Part shown: piece by piece, positions 41,590-51,270 of the stretch
Layout of the letters: every line of letters begins with the position of its first letter
Position numbering within the stretch: position 1 is the stretch's first letter
NCBI RefSeq assembly: GCF_036409475.1
Contig: NZ_JAYRCK010000002.1
Coordinates: 62,001 to 126,000, forward strand
Reading direction: 5' to 3'
From: Scandinavium sp036409475
GTDB lineage: Bacteria > Pseudomonadota > Gammaproteobacteria > Enterobacterales > Enterobacteriaceae
Length of the DNA: 64,000 nt
Made by a program: the position numbers and the translations under genes
Notes under the pieces: generated by a model
Databases searched by the model: none
What the model was told of the DNA's origin: nothing
What the model saw: the letters and a program-made list of their open reading frames with translations, nothing else

Positions 41590-42867
41590 ATGCAAATCCT
41601 TATGGGCTTGATTGGCATGGTGGTGCTGCTTGCCATCGCCTTGCTGCTGTCGAGTAATCGCCGTGCCATCAACCTTCGTACCGTTGTCGGTGCCTGGCTG
41701 ATTCAAATCGGTATCGGCGCATTGATCCTTTACGTCCCCGCGGGTCGCCAGGTGCTGCTGGCTATGTCGGAAGGTGTAGCAAACGTTATCGCCTACGGTA
41801 ATGAAGGGGTCAGCTTCCTGTTTGGCGGCCTGGTTTCTGACAAAATGTTCGAAGTCTTCGGCGGCGGCGGCTTTATCTTCGCGCTGCGTGTTCTGCCAGT
41901 TATCGTCTTCTTCTCCTCACTGATTGCGGTGCTTTACTACCTCGGCATCATGCAGTTTGTTATCCGTATTCTGGGTGGCGGTCTGCGTGCCGTGCTGAAA
42001 ACGTCGCGTACTGAATCACTGTCTGCCACAGCGAACATTTTCGTCGGTCAGACTGAAGCTCCACTGGTGGTTCGTCCTTATATCGCTACCATGACGCGTT
42101 CTGAGCTGTTCGCGGTCATGTGCGGTGGTTTGGCATCTGTTGCGGGCTCTGTTCTTGCGGGTTACGCGCAAATGGGCGTTCCGCTGGAATACCTGATTGC
42201 AGCGTCGTTTATGGCGGCACCGGGTGGTCTGCTGTTTGCGAAAATCATCCTGCCTGAAACGGAAACCCCAAGCGATTCCCCGGATCTGGAAAAACAGAAT
42301 CCGGATATCGACAGGCCTTCCAACGTGCTGGATGCGGCGGCTTCTGGTGCGGCTTCCGGTATGCAACTGGCGCTGAACGTCGGTGCAATGTTGCTGGCGT
42401 TTGTGGCGCTGATCGCGTTGCTGAACGGCATTCTGTCCGGAATCGGTGGCTGGTTCGATTATCCACAGCTCTCTATGCAGTTGATCCTCGGCTGGGTGTT
42501 CTCCCCGCTGGCGTGGGTGATTGGTGTGCCGTGGAGTGAAGCAAACGTTGCGGGCTCGTTTATCGGCCAGAAGCTGATCATCAACGAATTTGTGGCGTAC
42601 ATGAACTTCGGTGAATACCTGAAAGAAGACGCGGTGGTTGCTGCGGCTGGCCTGCAGGTGATTTCTGCTCACACTAAAGCGATCATCTCCTTCGCGCTGT
42701 GTGGCTTTGCCAACCTGTCGTCCATTGCCATCCTGATTGGCGGCCTGGGCAGCATGGCACCGAATCGTCGTCATGATATCGCGCAGCTTGGCCTGAAAGC
42801 CGTTGCGGCAGGGACGCTCTCTAACCTGATGAGCGCCACCATCGCCGGCGTGTTCCTTGCGCTATAA
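41590..42867 (+). CDS. NupC-family concentrative nucleoside transporter
   Basis: Membrane protein of 425 residues with the CNT-family core motifs GQTEAPLVVRPY, AGSVLAGYAQMGVP, AASFMAAPGGL and SEANVAGSFIGQKLIINEFV. It takes up nucleosides with protons. It lies between yjjV and yjjW, close to deoCABD, an insertion relative to E. coli K-12, and probably supplies nucleosides to the deo enzymes. Its stop overlaps the convergent yjjW stop by 6 bases. Whether it is closest to NupC, NupX or PsuT I cannot say. Confidence 0.93.
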   Translation: MQILMGLIGMVVLLAIALLLSSNRRAINLRTVVGAWLIQIGIGALILYVPAGRQVLLAMSEGVANVIAYGNEGVSFLFGGLVSDKMFEVFGGGGFIFALRVLPVIVFFSSLIAVLYYLGIMQFVIRILGGGLRAVLKTSRTESLSATANIFVGQTEAPLVVRPYIATMTRSELFAVMCGGLASVAGSVLAGYAQMGVPLEYLIAASFMAAPGGLLFAKIILPETETPSDSPDLEKQNPDIDRPSNVLDAAASGAASGMQLALNVGAMLLAFVALIALLNGILSGIGGWFDYPQLSMQLILGWVFSPLAWVIGVPWSEANVAGSFIGQKLIINEFVAYMNFGEYLKEDAVVAAAGLQVISAHTKAIISFALCGFANLSSIAILIGGLGSMAPNRRHDIAQLGLKAVAAGTLSNLMSATIAGVFLAL

Positions 42868-43725
42868 GTAAAGTGCCGGGAGGATAACGTTGCTTATCCC
42901 CCGCACCTTCAGCGCCTGTGCCAGAGGTTCCACATCTTCTGCACAGGCGCTTCGCCAGCCTTTCGCTTCGCCATAAACACCCTGAGCATGAAACGCATTC
43001 AGCCGTATCGGCAGTTCCCCCAGCCCCCGAATAAACAGGCTTAACGGCTCGATAAAACGCAGATAATCGGTGTGTTCCGGGATAACCAACAGGCGCAATT
43101 CAGCCAGAAGGTTCTGTTTCGCCAGCCAGCGAATGCTCTCTTTGATTCGCCCATTTCCTCGCCCGGTCAGTGCCAGATGAGTGCTGTCCTCCCAGGCTTT
43201 CAAATCCACCATCACGCCATCGCAGTGTGGTTTAAGTTTTTCCCAACCGCTTATGCCAAGCTCGCCATTGCTGTCCACCAGACAGGTGAGATGGCGCAAC
43301 GCAGGCGTGGCTTTCAGCGCGGCAAACAGTTCACAGATAAACGGCAACTGAGTCGTGGCTTCACCGCCGCTGACGGTAATCCCTTCGATAAACGGGGCCG
43401 CGCGTGAAATCTGCTTCAGGACATCTTCCACGGACAGGGTTTGTGCCATCGGCGTGGCGTGCTGTGGGCACATGTTCAGGCAGGTGTCGCACTGCTGGCA
43501 GTTCGCTTCCTGCCAGTACACTCGACCCGCCTGAAACGTAAGTGCGTCGTGCGGGCAATGCACTGCGCAGTCTCCGCAGTCGTTGCAGCGCCCCATCGTC
43601 CACGGATTGTGGCAGTTTTTACAACGCAGATTGCAGCCCTGTAAAAACAGCGTCAGACGGCTGCCGGGGCCGTCGACGCAGGAGAAGGGGATGACGTTAC
43701 TGACTAAAGCGCATCTGCTGCTCAT
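42862..43725 (-). CDS. yjjW: Glycyl-radical-enzyme activase YjjW
   Basis: Radical SAM protein of 287 residues. The CNLRCKNC motif (C31, C35, C38) binds the catalytic 4Fe-4S cluster; two ferredoxin-type Cys sets follow (CNDCGDCAVHCP and CQQCDTCLNMCP). It is expected to install the glycyl radical on YjjI. Its start lies inside the end of yjjI (29-base overlap). Confidence 0.94.
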   Translation of the reverse strand: MSSRCALVSNVIPFSCVDGPGSRLTLFLQGCNLRCKNCHNPWTMGRCNDCGDCAVHCPHDALTFQAGRVYWQEANCQQCDTCLNMCPQHATPMAQTLSVEDVLKQISRAAPFIEGITVSGGEATTQLPFICELFAALKATPALRHLTCLVDSNGELGISGWEKLKPHCDGVMVDLKAWEDSTHLALTGRGNGRIKESIRWLAKQNLLAELRLLVIPEHTDYLRFIEPLSLFIRGLGELPIRLNAFHAQGVYGEAKGWRSACAEDVEPLAQALKVRGISNVILPALYL

Positions 43726-45235
43726 GGCTCACTACTCTTGGCTGACGTTCCAGAATGCGGGTGTTGCGTGCAGCTTCTTCGCCAAGCCAGGTGGTATTGG
43801 TGCGCGAACCTTCGGCACGGTATTTTTCCAGATCGGATAACCGCACCATGTACCCCGTGACGCGAACCAGATCGTTGCCGCTGACGTTGGCGGAAAACTC
43901 GCGCATCCCGGATGCAAAAGCGCCCAGGCACAACTGCATGACAGCCTGCGGATTGCGTTTAATGGTTTCATCGAGCGTCAGAATGTCGCTGATGCCAGAG
44001 GGATAATACGCATGGTGCGGCGCAACGGTGAGCAGGTGGCTGACCGGATCAGGTTCACTGCCGTAAGGAATTCGCGCGCCCGGCGTGGTGCCACTGTCGG
44101 AACTGATACCGGATTGTGCATGCAGCAACGCGCGCTGCTGCCAGCCATATTTCACCGGCGTGTTTTCAACGAACTCTGCAAGCCACGCACTGATGCGCCA
44201 GCCGAGGGCATTCGCTTCTTCATCATTACCGTAGCGTGCCGCGCTGTTCGTTTTCTCGCACAGTTCATTCACGGCTTCTGCGAGGGCATAAATGCCGAAC
44301 ATTGGCGCAAAACGCTGCGGGTCAATCAGCCCTTCCGCCACCAGGAAGCTATTCTCAAAGAAGTGAGAGTGCTCATAAAGGAACGAACAGCGTGCATCAA
44401 TAATGCTGATTTGCTGGCGGCAATAGTGTGGAAGCTGGACGTTAAAGAAGTCTTCCGTTGAGGCACTGCGTTTCGCTACTTCTTTCAGATTGAGGCGTAC
44501 CAGCGTGCTGCCCCCTCCGGCCAGCGGCAGCGAGTTGTAACAACTGACAATGCCGTAGTGGTTTTTTGTGAATATTTTATCATTCACTGGCCCGTTAGCG
44601 ATGTGCGGCTTACTGCATTCACAGATGTTTTTACTCACCTCCAGCAGCAGATCTTCTGGCGTGAGATCGGGATCGTAGATAAAGGTCAGGTTTGGCGCAA
44701 CCTGCTTGAGTTCAGCATCTGCACGTAAAATGGCGCGTGTTACTGGCGTATCCTGCGGGCCGATATTCACATGGGTAAAGGCGTCTGGCAGGACTCTGTC
44801 GAGGTAGCGCCAGAAACGTTTTATGCGGATATCGATGTCTTCTTGTGTTATAATTTTAACATACGGCAAAAGGATCTGATCCAGATGGCCCAGATAAACC
44901 GGCATCGAGGTGACGGAAGGGACATGGTGGAAAAGGATCGTCAGCAGCGAGAGCGCGTCATCCAGATCTTTTGCGCCTTCAAGCTCCAGCCATTGCGAGC
45001 CTTGAGCCAGGAAACGCGCGTAGTCGGGTAAGACATAGCGAGGTTTGAAAGGCGCATGTCCTTCAAACATATCGCAAATCACGCCTTCATCCAGCGCCGC
45101 TTGAGCACTCTGCGGTAAGGCCGGGTAGGGCAGTGCATTTTCAGCTTCAAGGGCCAGGAAATGGCGTTTCTGTTCCGGGCTTAGGGTTTGGCTTGTCACA
45201 ATGTTCTGGCAACGTTGTTCAAATGAGTCAGACAT
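43697..45235 (-). CDS. yjjI: Glycyl radical enzyme family protein YjjI
   Basis: Protein of 512 residues, close to the 516 of E. coli YjjI. The glycyl-radical loop reads RVTGYMVRL with Gly461 near the C-terminus. The substrate is not known; the enzyme would work without oxygen after activation by YjjW. It is divergent from deoC, so the 228-base region between them carries both promoters. Confidence 0.93.
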   Translation of the reverse strand: MSDSFEQRCQNIVTSQTLSPEQKRHFLALEAENALPYPALPQSAQAALDEGVICDMFEGHAPFKPRYVLPDYARFLAQGSQWLELEGAKDLDDALSLLTILFHHVPSVTSMPVYLGHLDQILLPYVKIITQEDIDIRIKRFWRYLDRVLPDAFTHVNIGPQDTPVTRAILRADAELKQVAPNLTFIYDPDLTPEDLLLEVSKNICECSKPHIANGPVNDKIFTKNHYGIVSCYNSLPLAGGGSTLVRLNLKEVAKRSASTEDFFNVQLPHYCRQQISIIDARCSFLYEHSHFFENSFLVAEGLIDPQRFAPMFGIYALAEAVNELCEKTNSAARYGNDEEANALGWRISAWLAEFVENTPVKYGWQQRALLHAQSGISSDSGTTPGARIPYGSEPDPVSHLLTVAPHHAYYPSGISDILTLDETIKRNPQAVMQLCLGAFASGMREFSANVSGNDLVRVTGYMVRLSDLEKYRAEGSRTNTTWLGEEAARNTRILERQPRVVSHEQQMRFSQ

Positions 45236-45379
45236 AGAAGATCCTCAGACGCGTTGGCGATGAGGGCATTGTAGAGAAAAGCAGCGGACAGGCTTTTGAT
45301 CCCGTCCCGCTCGTGCAGTGATAAAGAGTGATTTAACTCTCATTATGGTGATGCAAATATGCATGCATGTTTCATTAAC

Positions 45380-45395
45380 TGTGATGAGGATCGAT
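45380..45395 (+). promoter_or_regulatory. deoP2: CRP site of deoP2
   Basis: TGTGATGAGGATCGAT, in the same place and with the same left half as the E. coli deoP2 CRP-1 site, 18 bases upstream of the DeoR operator. An upstream GGTGATGCAAAT at about 45348 corresponds to CRP-2; the DNA between is where CytR binds in E. coli. Confidence 0.65.
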
Positions 45396-45412
45396 GTGCA
45401 ACCGTGGGTCGG

Positions 45413-45428
45413 TGTTAAAATAGTCACA
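45413..45428 (+). promoter_or_regulatory. DeoR operator / -10 of deoP2
   Basis: TGTTAAAATAGTCACA matches 12 of 16 positions of the E. coli DeoR operator palindrome and contains the -10 hexamer TAAAAT, the same overlap as in E. coli. Confidence 0.65.
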
Positions 45429-45463
45429 GACCCGCAAGGTAAAAATTCAACACCGGAGATAAC

Positions 45464-46243
45464 ATGACTGAGTTAACTGCAAGCAGCCTGCGCGCGTTAA
45501 AACTGATGGACCTGACTACCCTGAACGACGATGACACCGATGCGAAAGTGATCGCGCTGTGCCATCAGGCCAAAACCCCGGTGGGTAACACCGCAGCAGT
45601 CTGCATTTACCCGCGTTTTATTCCGATTGCGCGTAAGACCCTGAAAGCGCAGGGCACGCCGGATGTGCGCATTGCAACCGTCACCAACTTCCCACACGGC
45701 AACGACGACATCGACATTGCGCTGGCAGAAACCAAAGCAGCTATCGCTTATGGCGCGGACGAAGTTGACGTGGTGTTCCCTTACCGTGCGCTGATCGCCG
45801 GTAACGAGCAGGTCGGTTTCGATCTGGTTAAAGCCTGTAAAGATGCGTGTGCAGCCGCTAACGTGCTGCTGAAAGTGATCATCGAAACCGGTGAGCTGAA
45901 AGAAGAAGCGCTGATTCGCAAAGCCTCTGAAATTTCCATCAAAGCCGGCGCAGACTTCATCAAAACCTCTACCGGTAAAGTGCCAGTAAATGCGACGCCG
46001 GAAAGCGCTCGCATCATGATGGAAGTGATTCGCGATATGGGCGTGTCTAAAACAGTTGGTTTTAAACCGGCTGGTGGCGTGCGTACCGCTGAAGATGCTC
46101 AGGCATTCCTCGCCATTGCAGATGAGCTGTTCGGTGCCGACTGGGCTGATGCTCGTCACTATCGCTTCGGTGCATCCAGCCTGCTGGCAAGCCTGTTGAA
46201 AGCGCTGGGTCACGGCGATGGCAAGAGCGCAAGCGCTTACTGA
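45464..46243 (+). CDS. deoC: Deoxyribose-phosphate aldolase
   Basis: Class I aldolase of 259 residues that splits deoxyribose-5-phosphate to glyceraldehyde-3-phosphate and acetaldehyde. The Schiff-base Lys167 (GADFIKTSTGK) and Lys201 (TVGFKPAGG) are at the E. coli positions. First gene of deoCABD, with a DeoR/CRP-type promoter upstream. Confidence 0.98.
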   Translation: MTELTASSLRALKLMDLTTLNDDDTDAKVIALCHQAKTPVGNTAAVCIYPRFIPIARKTLKAQGTPDVRIATVTNFPHGNDDIDIALAETKAAIAYGADEVDVVFPYRALIAGNEQVGFDLVKACKDACAAANVLLKVIIETGELKEEALIRKASEISIKAGADFIKTSTGKVPVNATPESARIMMEVIRDMGVSKTVGFKPAGGVRTAEDAQAFLAIADELFGADWADARHYRFGASSLLASLLKALGHGDGKSASAY

Positions 46244-46257
46244 TTTACCGCATTAAT

Positions 46258-46340
46258 GGACGTAGGCCGGGTAAGCATCGCGCCACCCGGCAAATTGTTT
46301 AAGTGCCGGAGGGCGGCTACGCCTTATCCGGCCTACAGCT
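46258..46340. repeat. REP/BIME inside the deo operon (deoC-deoA)
   Basis: Two REP units face each other: GTAGGCCGGGTAAGCATCGC and GTGCCGGAGGGCGGCTACGC with CCGGCCTAC. They fill the deoC-deoA spacer. Confidence 0.8.
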
Positions 46341-46375
46341 ACGATGGCTTTTCGATTTTTCCCTCGGGGGTTACC

Positions 46376-47698
46376 GTGTTTCTCGCACAAGAAATTATTC
46401 GTAAAAAACGCGATGGTCACGCACTGAGCGATGAAGAGATCCGTTTCTTTATCAACGGCATTCGTGATAACACCGTGTCCGAAGGGCAGATTGCCGCCCT
46501 GGCGATGACCATTTTCTTCCATGATATGAGCATGCCGGAGCGCGTCTCGCTGACCATGGCGATGCGGGATTCCGGGACCGTGCTCGACTGGAAAAGCCTG
46601 AATCTGAACGGCCCGATTGTGGATAAACATTCGACGGGCGGCGTGGGCGATGTGACTTCACTGATGCTCGGCCCAATGGTTGCTGCCTGCGGCGGTTATG
46701 TCCCGATGATCTCTGGCCGTGGTCTGGGTCATACAGGCGGTACGCTCGACAAACTGGAAGCGATTCCGGGCTTTGACATCTTCCCGGACGACAACCGTTT
46801 CCGCGACATTATTAAAGACGTTGGCGTGGCGATAATTGGGCAGACCAGCTCGCTCGCGCCAGCGGATAAGCGTTTTTATGCCACTCGCGACATCACCGCG
46901 ACAGTGGATTCTATTCCGCTGATCACCGCCTCTATCCTCGCCAAAAAGCTGGCGGAAGGGCTGGATGCGCTGGTGATGGACGTGAAAGTAGGTAGCGGCG
47001 CATTCATGCCGACCTATGAGCTCTCTGAAGCATTGGCTGAAGCTATCGTGGGTGTTTCTAACGGTGCAGGCGTGCGGACTACCGCGCTGCTCACCGACAT
47101 GAACCAGGTGCTGGCATCCAGCGCAGGTAACGCAGTGGAAGTGCGCGAAGCCGTGCAGTTCCTGACGGGCGAGTACCGCAACCCGCGTCTGTTCGACGTG
47201 ACCATGGCGCTGTGTGTGGAAATGCTGATTTCCGGTCGTCTGGCGAAAGACGAAGCTGAAGCACGCGTGAAACTTCAGGCGGTGCTGGATAACGGCAAAG
47301 CGGCGGAAGTCTTCGGCCGCATGGTGGCTGCGCAGAAAGGGCCAACAGATTTCGTCGAAAACTACGCGAAATACCTGCCGACCGCGATGCTCAGCAAAGC
47401 TGTTTACGCCGATACGGAAGGATATGTTTCCGCGATGGACACTCGCGCGTTGGGCATGGCCGTTGTGGCAATGGGCGGCGGTCGTCGTCAGGCCTCGGAT
47501 GCGCTCGACTACAGTGTTGGCTTCACGGATATGACACGTCTGGGCGACAGCGTTGATGGCCAACGTCCGCTGGCGGTGATCCACGCGAAAGACGAAGCCA
47601 GCTGGCAGGAAGCAGCGAAAGCGGTGAAAGCGGCAATTAAACTGAACGACGCCGCGCCGAAAGAAACACCAACGGTCTATCGTCGAATTACCGAATAG
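46376..47698 (+). CDS. deoA: Thymidine phosphorylase
   Basis: Protein of 440 residues, the E. coli length, starting at GTG (46376) with GGGGG upstream; the longer open frame back to 46256 is REP sequence. The phosphate-binding DKHSTGGVGD segment and GLGHTGGTLDKLE are present. It converts thymidine or deoxyuridine with phosphate to base plus deoxyribose-1-phosphate. Confidence 0.97.
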   Translation: MFLAQEIIRKKRDGHALSDEEIRFFINGIRDNTVSEGQIAALAMTIFFHDMSMPERVSLTMAMRDSGTVLDWKSLNLNGPIVDKHSTGGVGDVTSLMLGPMVAACGGYVPMISGRGLGHTGGTLDKLEAIPGFDIFPDDNRFRDIIKDVGVAIIGQTSSLAPADKRFYATRDITATVDSIPLITASILAKKLAEGLDALVMDVKVGSGAFMPTYELSEALAEAIVGVSNGAGVRTTALLTDMNQVLASSAGNAVEVREAVQFLTGEYRNPRLFDVTMALCVEMLISGRLAKDEAEARVKLQAVLDNGKAAEVFGRMVAAQKGPTDFVENYAKYLPTAMLSKAVYADTEGYVSAMDTRALGMAVVAMGGGRRQASDALDYSVGFTDMTRLGDSVDGQRPLAVIHAKDEASWQEAAKAVKAAIKLNDAAPKETPTVYRRITE

Positions 47699-47752
47699 CG
47701 GTATACTGATCTGATCGCTTTTTTATAGAGAGCACAAGGTACGGAGAACAAT

Positions 47753-48976
47753 ATGAAACGTGCATTTATTATGGTGCTGGACTCCTTCGGCATCGGTGCT
47801 ACTGAAGATGCAGAACGCTTTGGTGACGTGGGCGCAGACACCATGGGCCACATCGCTGAAGCCTGTGCAAAAGGGGAAGCGGACAAAGGCCGTAAAGGCC
47901 CGCTGACCCTGCCAAATCTGACTCGTCTGGGCCTCGTGAAAGCTCACGAAGGTTCAACCGGTAAGGTTGCTGCTGGTATGGACGGCAACGCTGAAGTGAC
48001 TGGCGCGTACGCCTGGGCACATGAGCTGTCTTCCGGCAAAGACACCCCGTCCGGACACTGGGAAATTGCCGGTGTGCCTGTGCTGTTCGACTGGGGCTAC
48101 TTCCCGGAGCATCACAACAGCTTCCCGCAGGAGCTGCTCGATAAGCTGGTGAAACGCGCTAATCTGCCGGGTTATCTGGGGAACTGCCACTCTTCCGGTA
48201 CCGTCATTCTGGACGAACTGGGCGAAGAGCACATGAAAACCGGTAAGCCGATTTTCTACACCTCTGCTGACTCCGTGTTCCAGATTGCTTGCCATGAAGG
48301 CACTTACGGTCTGGATAAGCTGTATGAGCTGTGCGAAATCGCGCGCGAAGAGCTGACCGAAGGCGGCTATAACATTGGCCGCGTGATTGCGCGTCCGTTC
48401 ATCGGCGACAAAGCAGGCAGCTTCGAGCGTACCGGTAACCGTCACGACCTGGCCGTTGAGCCGCCAGCACCTACCGTGCTGCAAAAACTGGTTGATGAGA
48501 AAGGCGGTCACGTGGTTTCCGTAGGTAAAATCGCGGACATCTACGCGAACTGCGGCATCACCAAAAAAGTGAAAGCAACGGGCCTGGATGCGTTGTTTGA
48601 TGCGACCGTGAAAGAGATGAAAGAAGCGGGTGATAACACTATCGTCTTCACTAACTTCGTCGATTTCGACTCCTCCTGGGGTCACCGCCGCGATGTCGCA
48701 GGTTATGCGGCTGGTCTGGAACTGTTCGACCGCCGTTTGCCAGAACTGCTGGAACTGGTGGGTGAAGATGACATCATTATCCTCACCGCAGACCACGGTT
48801 GTGACCCAACCTGGACCGGTACCGACCACACCCGTGAACACATTCCGGTATTGGTGTACGGCCCGAAAGTGAAAGCGGGCTCGCTTGGACACCGTGAAAC
48901 CTTCGCGGATATCGGTCAGACGCTGGCGAAGTATTTTGGCACCTCTGATATGGAATATGGCAAAGCCATGTTCTGA
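47753..48976 (+). CDS. deoB: Phosphopentomutase
   Basis: Alkaline-phosphatase-fold mutase of 407 residues that interconverts (deoxy)ribose-1- and -5-phosphate, linking DeoA, DeoD and XapA to DeoC. Metal sites are visible in VLDSFGIGATEDA, the phospho-acceptor Thr of GKDTPSGHWE and the C-terminal LTADHGCDPT and DHTREHIPVLV. AAGGTACGGAG precedes the ATG. Confidence 0.98.
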   Translation: MKRAFIMVLDSFGIGATEDAERFGDVGADTMGHIAEACAKGEADKGRKGPLTLPNLTRLGLVKAHEGSTGKVAAGMDGNAEVTGAYAWAHELSSGKDTPSGHWEIAGVPVLFDWGYFPEHHNSFPQELLDKLVKRANLPGYLGNCHSSGTVILDELGEEHMKTGKPIFYTSADSVFQIACHEGTYGLDKLYELCEIAREELTEGGYNIGRVIARPFIGDKAGSFERTGNRHDLAVEPPAPTVLQKLVDEKGGHVVSVGKIADIYANCGITKKVKATGLDALFDATVKEMKEAGDNTIVFTNFVDFDSSWGHRRDVAGYAAGLELFDRRLPELLELVGEDDIIILTADHGCDPTWTGTDHTREHIPVLVYGPKVKAGSLGHRETFADIGQTLAKYFGTSDMEYGKAMF

Positions 48977-48982
48977 TGACAT

Positions 48983-49053
48983 TGCCCGGCGGCGCGAAGC
49001 TTGCCGGGCCTACAGCCTCGTAGGCCGGGTAAGCCAAAGCGCCACCCGGCAAA
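48983..49053. repeat. REP/BIME inside the deo operon (deoB-deoD)
   Basis: TTGCCCGGCGGCGCGAAGCT with TGCCGGGCCTAC, then GTAGGCCGGGTAAGCCAAAG with GCGCCACCCGGCA in opposite orientation. Confidence 0.85.
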
Positions 49054-49073
49054 ACCAGAAAAGGGAATAAAAG

Positions 49074-49793
49074 ATGGCAACCCCACACATTAACGCAGAA
49101 ATGGGTGATTTCGCAGACGTCGTACTGATGCCGGGCGATCCGCTGCGTGCGAAGCATATCGCAGAAACTTTCCTCGAAGACGTCCGTGAAGTGAACAACG
49201 TGCGCGGCATGCTGGGTTTCACCGGCACCTATAAAGGCCGCAAGATTTCCGTCATGGGCCACGGCATGGGCATCCCATCCTGCTCCATCTACACCAAAGA
49301 GCTGATCACTGACTTTGGCGTGAAGAAAATCATCCGCGTTGGCTCCTGTGGCGCTGTGCGTATGGACGTGAAACTGCGCGACGTGGTTATCGGCATGGGT
49401 GCCTGCACCGATTCCAAAGTCAACCGTATCCGTTTCAAAGATCACGATTTCTCCGCTATTGCTGACTTTGACATGGTACGCAACGCCGTTGATGCCGCGA
49501 AAGCGCTGGGCGTTGATGCGCGCGTCGGTAACCTCTTCTCTGCAGACCTGTTCTACTCCCCGGACGGCGAAATGTTCGACGTGATGGAGAAGTACGGCAT
49601 TCTGGGCGTGGAAATGGAAGCGGCGGGTATCTACGGTGTTGCGGCTGAATTCGGTGCCAAAGCGCTGACCATCTGCACCGTGTCTGACCACATCCGTACT
49701 CACGAGCAGACCACTGCCGCTGAGCGTCAGACCACCTTCAACGACATGATCAAAATCGCGCTGGAATCCGTTCTGCTGGGCGATAAAGAGTAA
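49074..49793 (+). CDS. deoD: Purine nucleoside phosphorylase DeoD
   Basis: Hexameric-type phosphorylase of 239 residues, the E. coli length, acting on inosine, guanosine and their deoxy forms. ATPHINAEMGDFADVVLMPG at the N-terminus, the phosphate-binding VGSCGAVR and EMEAAGIYGVAAE are intact, and the catalytic Asp is in VSDHIRTHE. Last gene of the deo operon. Confidence 0.98.
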   Translation: MATPHINAEMGDFADVVLMPGDPLRAKHIAETFLEDVREVNNVRGMLGFTGTYKGRKISVMGHGMGIPSCSIYTKELITDFGVKKIIRVGSCGAVRMDVKLRDVVIGMGACTDSKVNRIRFKDHDFSAIADFDMVRNAVDAAKALGVDARVGNLFSADLFYSPDGEMFDVMEKYGILGVEMEAAGIYGVAAEFGAKALTICTVSDHIRTHEQTTAAERQTTFNDMIKIALESVLLGDKE

Positions 49794-49804
49794 GTGTTGT
49801 GCTC

Positions 49805-49833
49805 AACCGGGCGGCGCTGACTGCCCGGTTTTC
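49805..49833 (+). terminator. Terminator of the deo operon
   Basis: AACCGGGC and GCCCGGTT pair around a short loop, followed by TTCCC, 12 bases after deoD. Confidence 0.8.
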
Positions 49834-49941
49834 CCAAAAATATCTATTCTAATTTTTCTTTGTTTTTTCTAAGTTTCTTTAGTTTTCCTCGAATTAACGC
49901 TATAAATGTATTCAAGTATCTATTCATGAATCTATTCACCG

Positions 49942-51270
49942 ATGAGCGCATTCACCGATCTGCTATTGCAAGGCCCACGCTCTGCCCCTGAGCTCAGGAA
50001 TCACCTGAACATCAGTCAGGCCACGTTTTCACGCCTGGCCACTGCTGAAGAACACGTGGTGCAGTTTGGTCGTGCGCGCGCCACACGTTATGCGCTCCGC
50101 CGCCCAGTGCGAGGCATCAGCGAATTTCCTTTATGGCAGGTAGATGACGCAGGTAAAGCGTGGACGTTTGGCTTACTAACGCCCTGCTGGCCGCGAGGGA
50201 GCTGCCTGATTGCGCTGAATAACGGGGAATGGCAGTGGTTTTCCGGGCTGCCCTGGTATCTCAACGATCTGCGTCCGCAGGGGTTTATCGGCCGAGCCTG
50301 GGGTCGTAGGCTTGCGGCTCAACTGGCACTGCCGGAAGATATTCGCTTATGGCAGGAGGACGATATTCTTTTCGCTCTCTCGCTTTTCAGCGGCGAAAAT
50401 CAGGGCGGATGGCTGATAGGGGAAACAGGTTACCAGCAATGGCTGCAAGCCACCGAACCGACGCCCATTCCTGAAGAAGAAAAGATTCGTGCCTATACCG
50501 AACTTGCCCGGGATGCACTGGCGGGTGAAGTGGTCGGTTCTTCTGCGGGCGGCGAACAGCCAAAATTTACCTGCCTTGCAGAACGAGATTCGCAGCCTGT
50601 GCAAATGCTGGTGAAATTCACCGCTCCCCAGCCAGGTGCTGTCACCCAGCGATGGGCTGATCTGCTGATAGCGGAATCCGTTGCGCTTGAAGTCCTGAGG
50701 AATGCCGGAATAGCGGCCAGCCAGGCGCAGGTGTTGCGTAGCGAGGCTGGGCAGGTTTTTCTCGAATCTCGCCGTTTTGACTGTGAAGGGGTCGTTGGAC
50801 GTCGGGCTCTGGTCTCACTTGAAGCGGTGCAAAGTGAATTTGGCCCTTCAACCAGCCAGTGGCCGCAAACTGTTGCCGGGCTTGAGAAGCAAAAACAAGT
50901 CACTCCTGCAACCGCGCAGAGCGTGGAAAAGACTTGGGCGTTCGGGCGACTCATCGCCAACAGCGACATGCACGCGGGGAACCTGTCATTTTATCTTTCG
51001 GACGCGCCGCTTTTATTAACGCCCGTGTATGACATGCTGCCGATGGCCTTTGCGCCAACCAGCGCTGGGGCGATGCGGGAGGAAAGCATGGCGTTGAAAA
51101 TTGAGCCATTAGTCAGTCGCGGGGCATGGCTGTTTGCCTTTGAACAGGCCACACTTTTCTGGCAGCAGATTGCAGATGATGCCAGAATCAGCGCCGCGTT
51201 CAGGCAGATAGCGAAAGAGATGCAAAAGGAATTAGTGGCGGTAGAGCCGGTGATTGACCGGCTCGCCTGA
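49942..51270 (+). CDS. yjjJ: HipA-like kinase-fold toxin YjjJ (HipH)
   Basis: Protein of 442 residues matching E. coli YjjJ. An N-terminal winged-helix segment (LRNHLNISQATFSRLA) is fused to a HipA-type kinase domain. The catalytic NSDMHAGN is at 340-347 and the metal-binding Y-D-M at 363-365. Unlike hipBA there is no separate antitoxin gene; the fused helix-turn-helix may provide autoregulation. HipA proteins phosphorylate aminoacyl-tRNA synthetases; the target of YjjJ is not read here. Its stop abuts the lplA remnant, as in the E. coli order. Confidence 0.92.
   Translation: MSAFTDLLLQGPRSAPELRNHLNISQATFSRLATAEEHVVQFGRARATRYALRRPVRGISEFPLWQVDDAGKAWTFGLLTPCWPRGSCLIALNNGEWQWFSGLPWYLNDLRPQGFIGRAWGRRLAAQLALPEDIRLWQEDDILFALSLFSGENQGGWLIGETGYQQWLQATEPTPIPEEEKIRAYTELARDALAGEVVGSSAGGEQPKFTCLAERDSQPVQMLVKFTAPQPGAVTQRWADLLIAESVALEVLRNAGIAASQAQVLRSEAGQVFLESRRFDCEGVVGRRALVSLEAVQSEFGPSTSQWPQTVAGLEKQKQVTPATAQSVEKTWAFGRLIANSDMHAGNLSFYLSDAPLLLTPVYDMLPMAFAPTSAGAMREESMALKIEPLVSRGAWLFAFEQATLFWQQIADDARISAAFRQIAKEMQKELVAVEPVIDRLA

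Noticed and set aside
46256..46375. Upstream extension of deoA
   Set aside because: The sequence is a REP pair; the GTG at 46376 gives the exact E. coli length.
47954..48982. 342-codon minus-strand open frame
   Set aside because: Antisense to deoB; no family resemblance.
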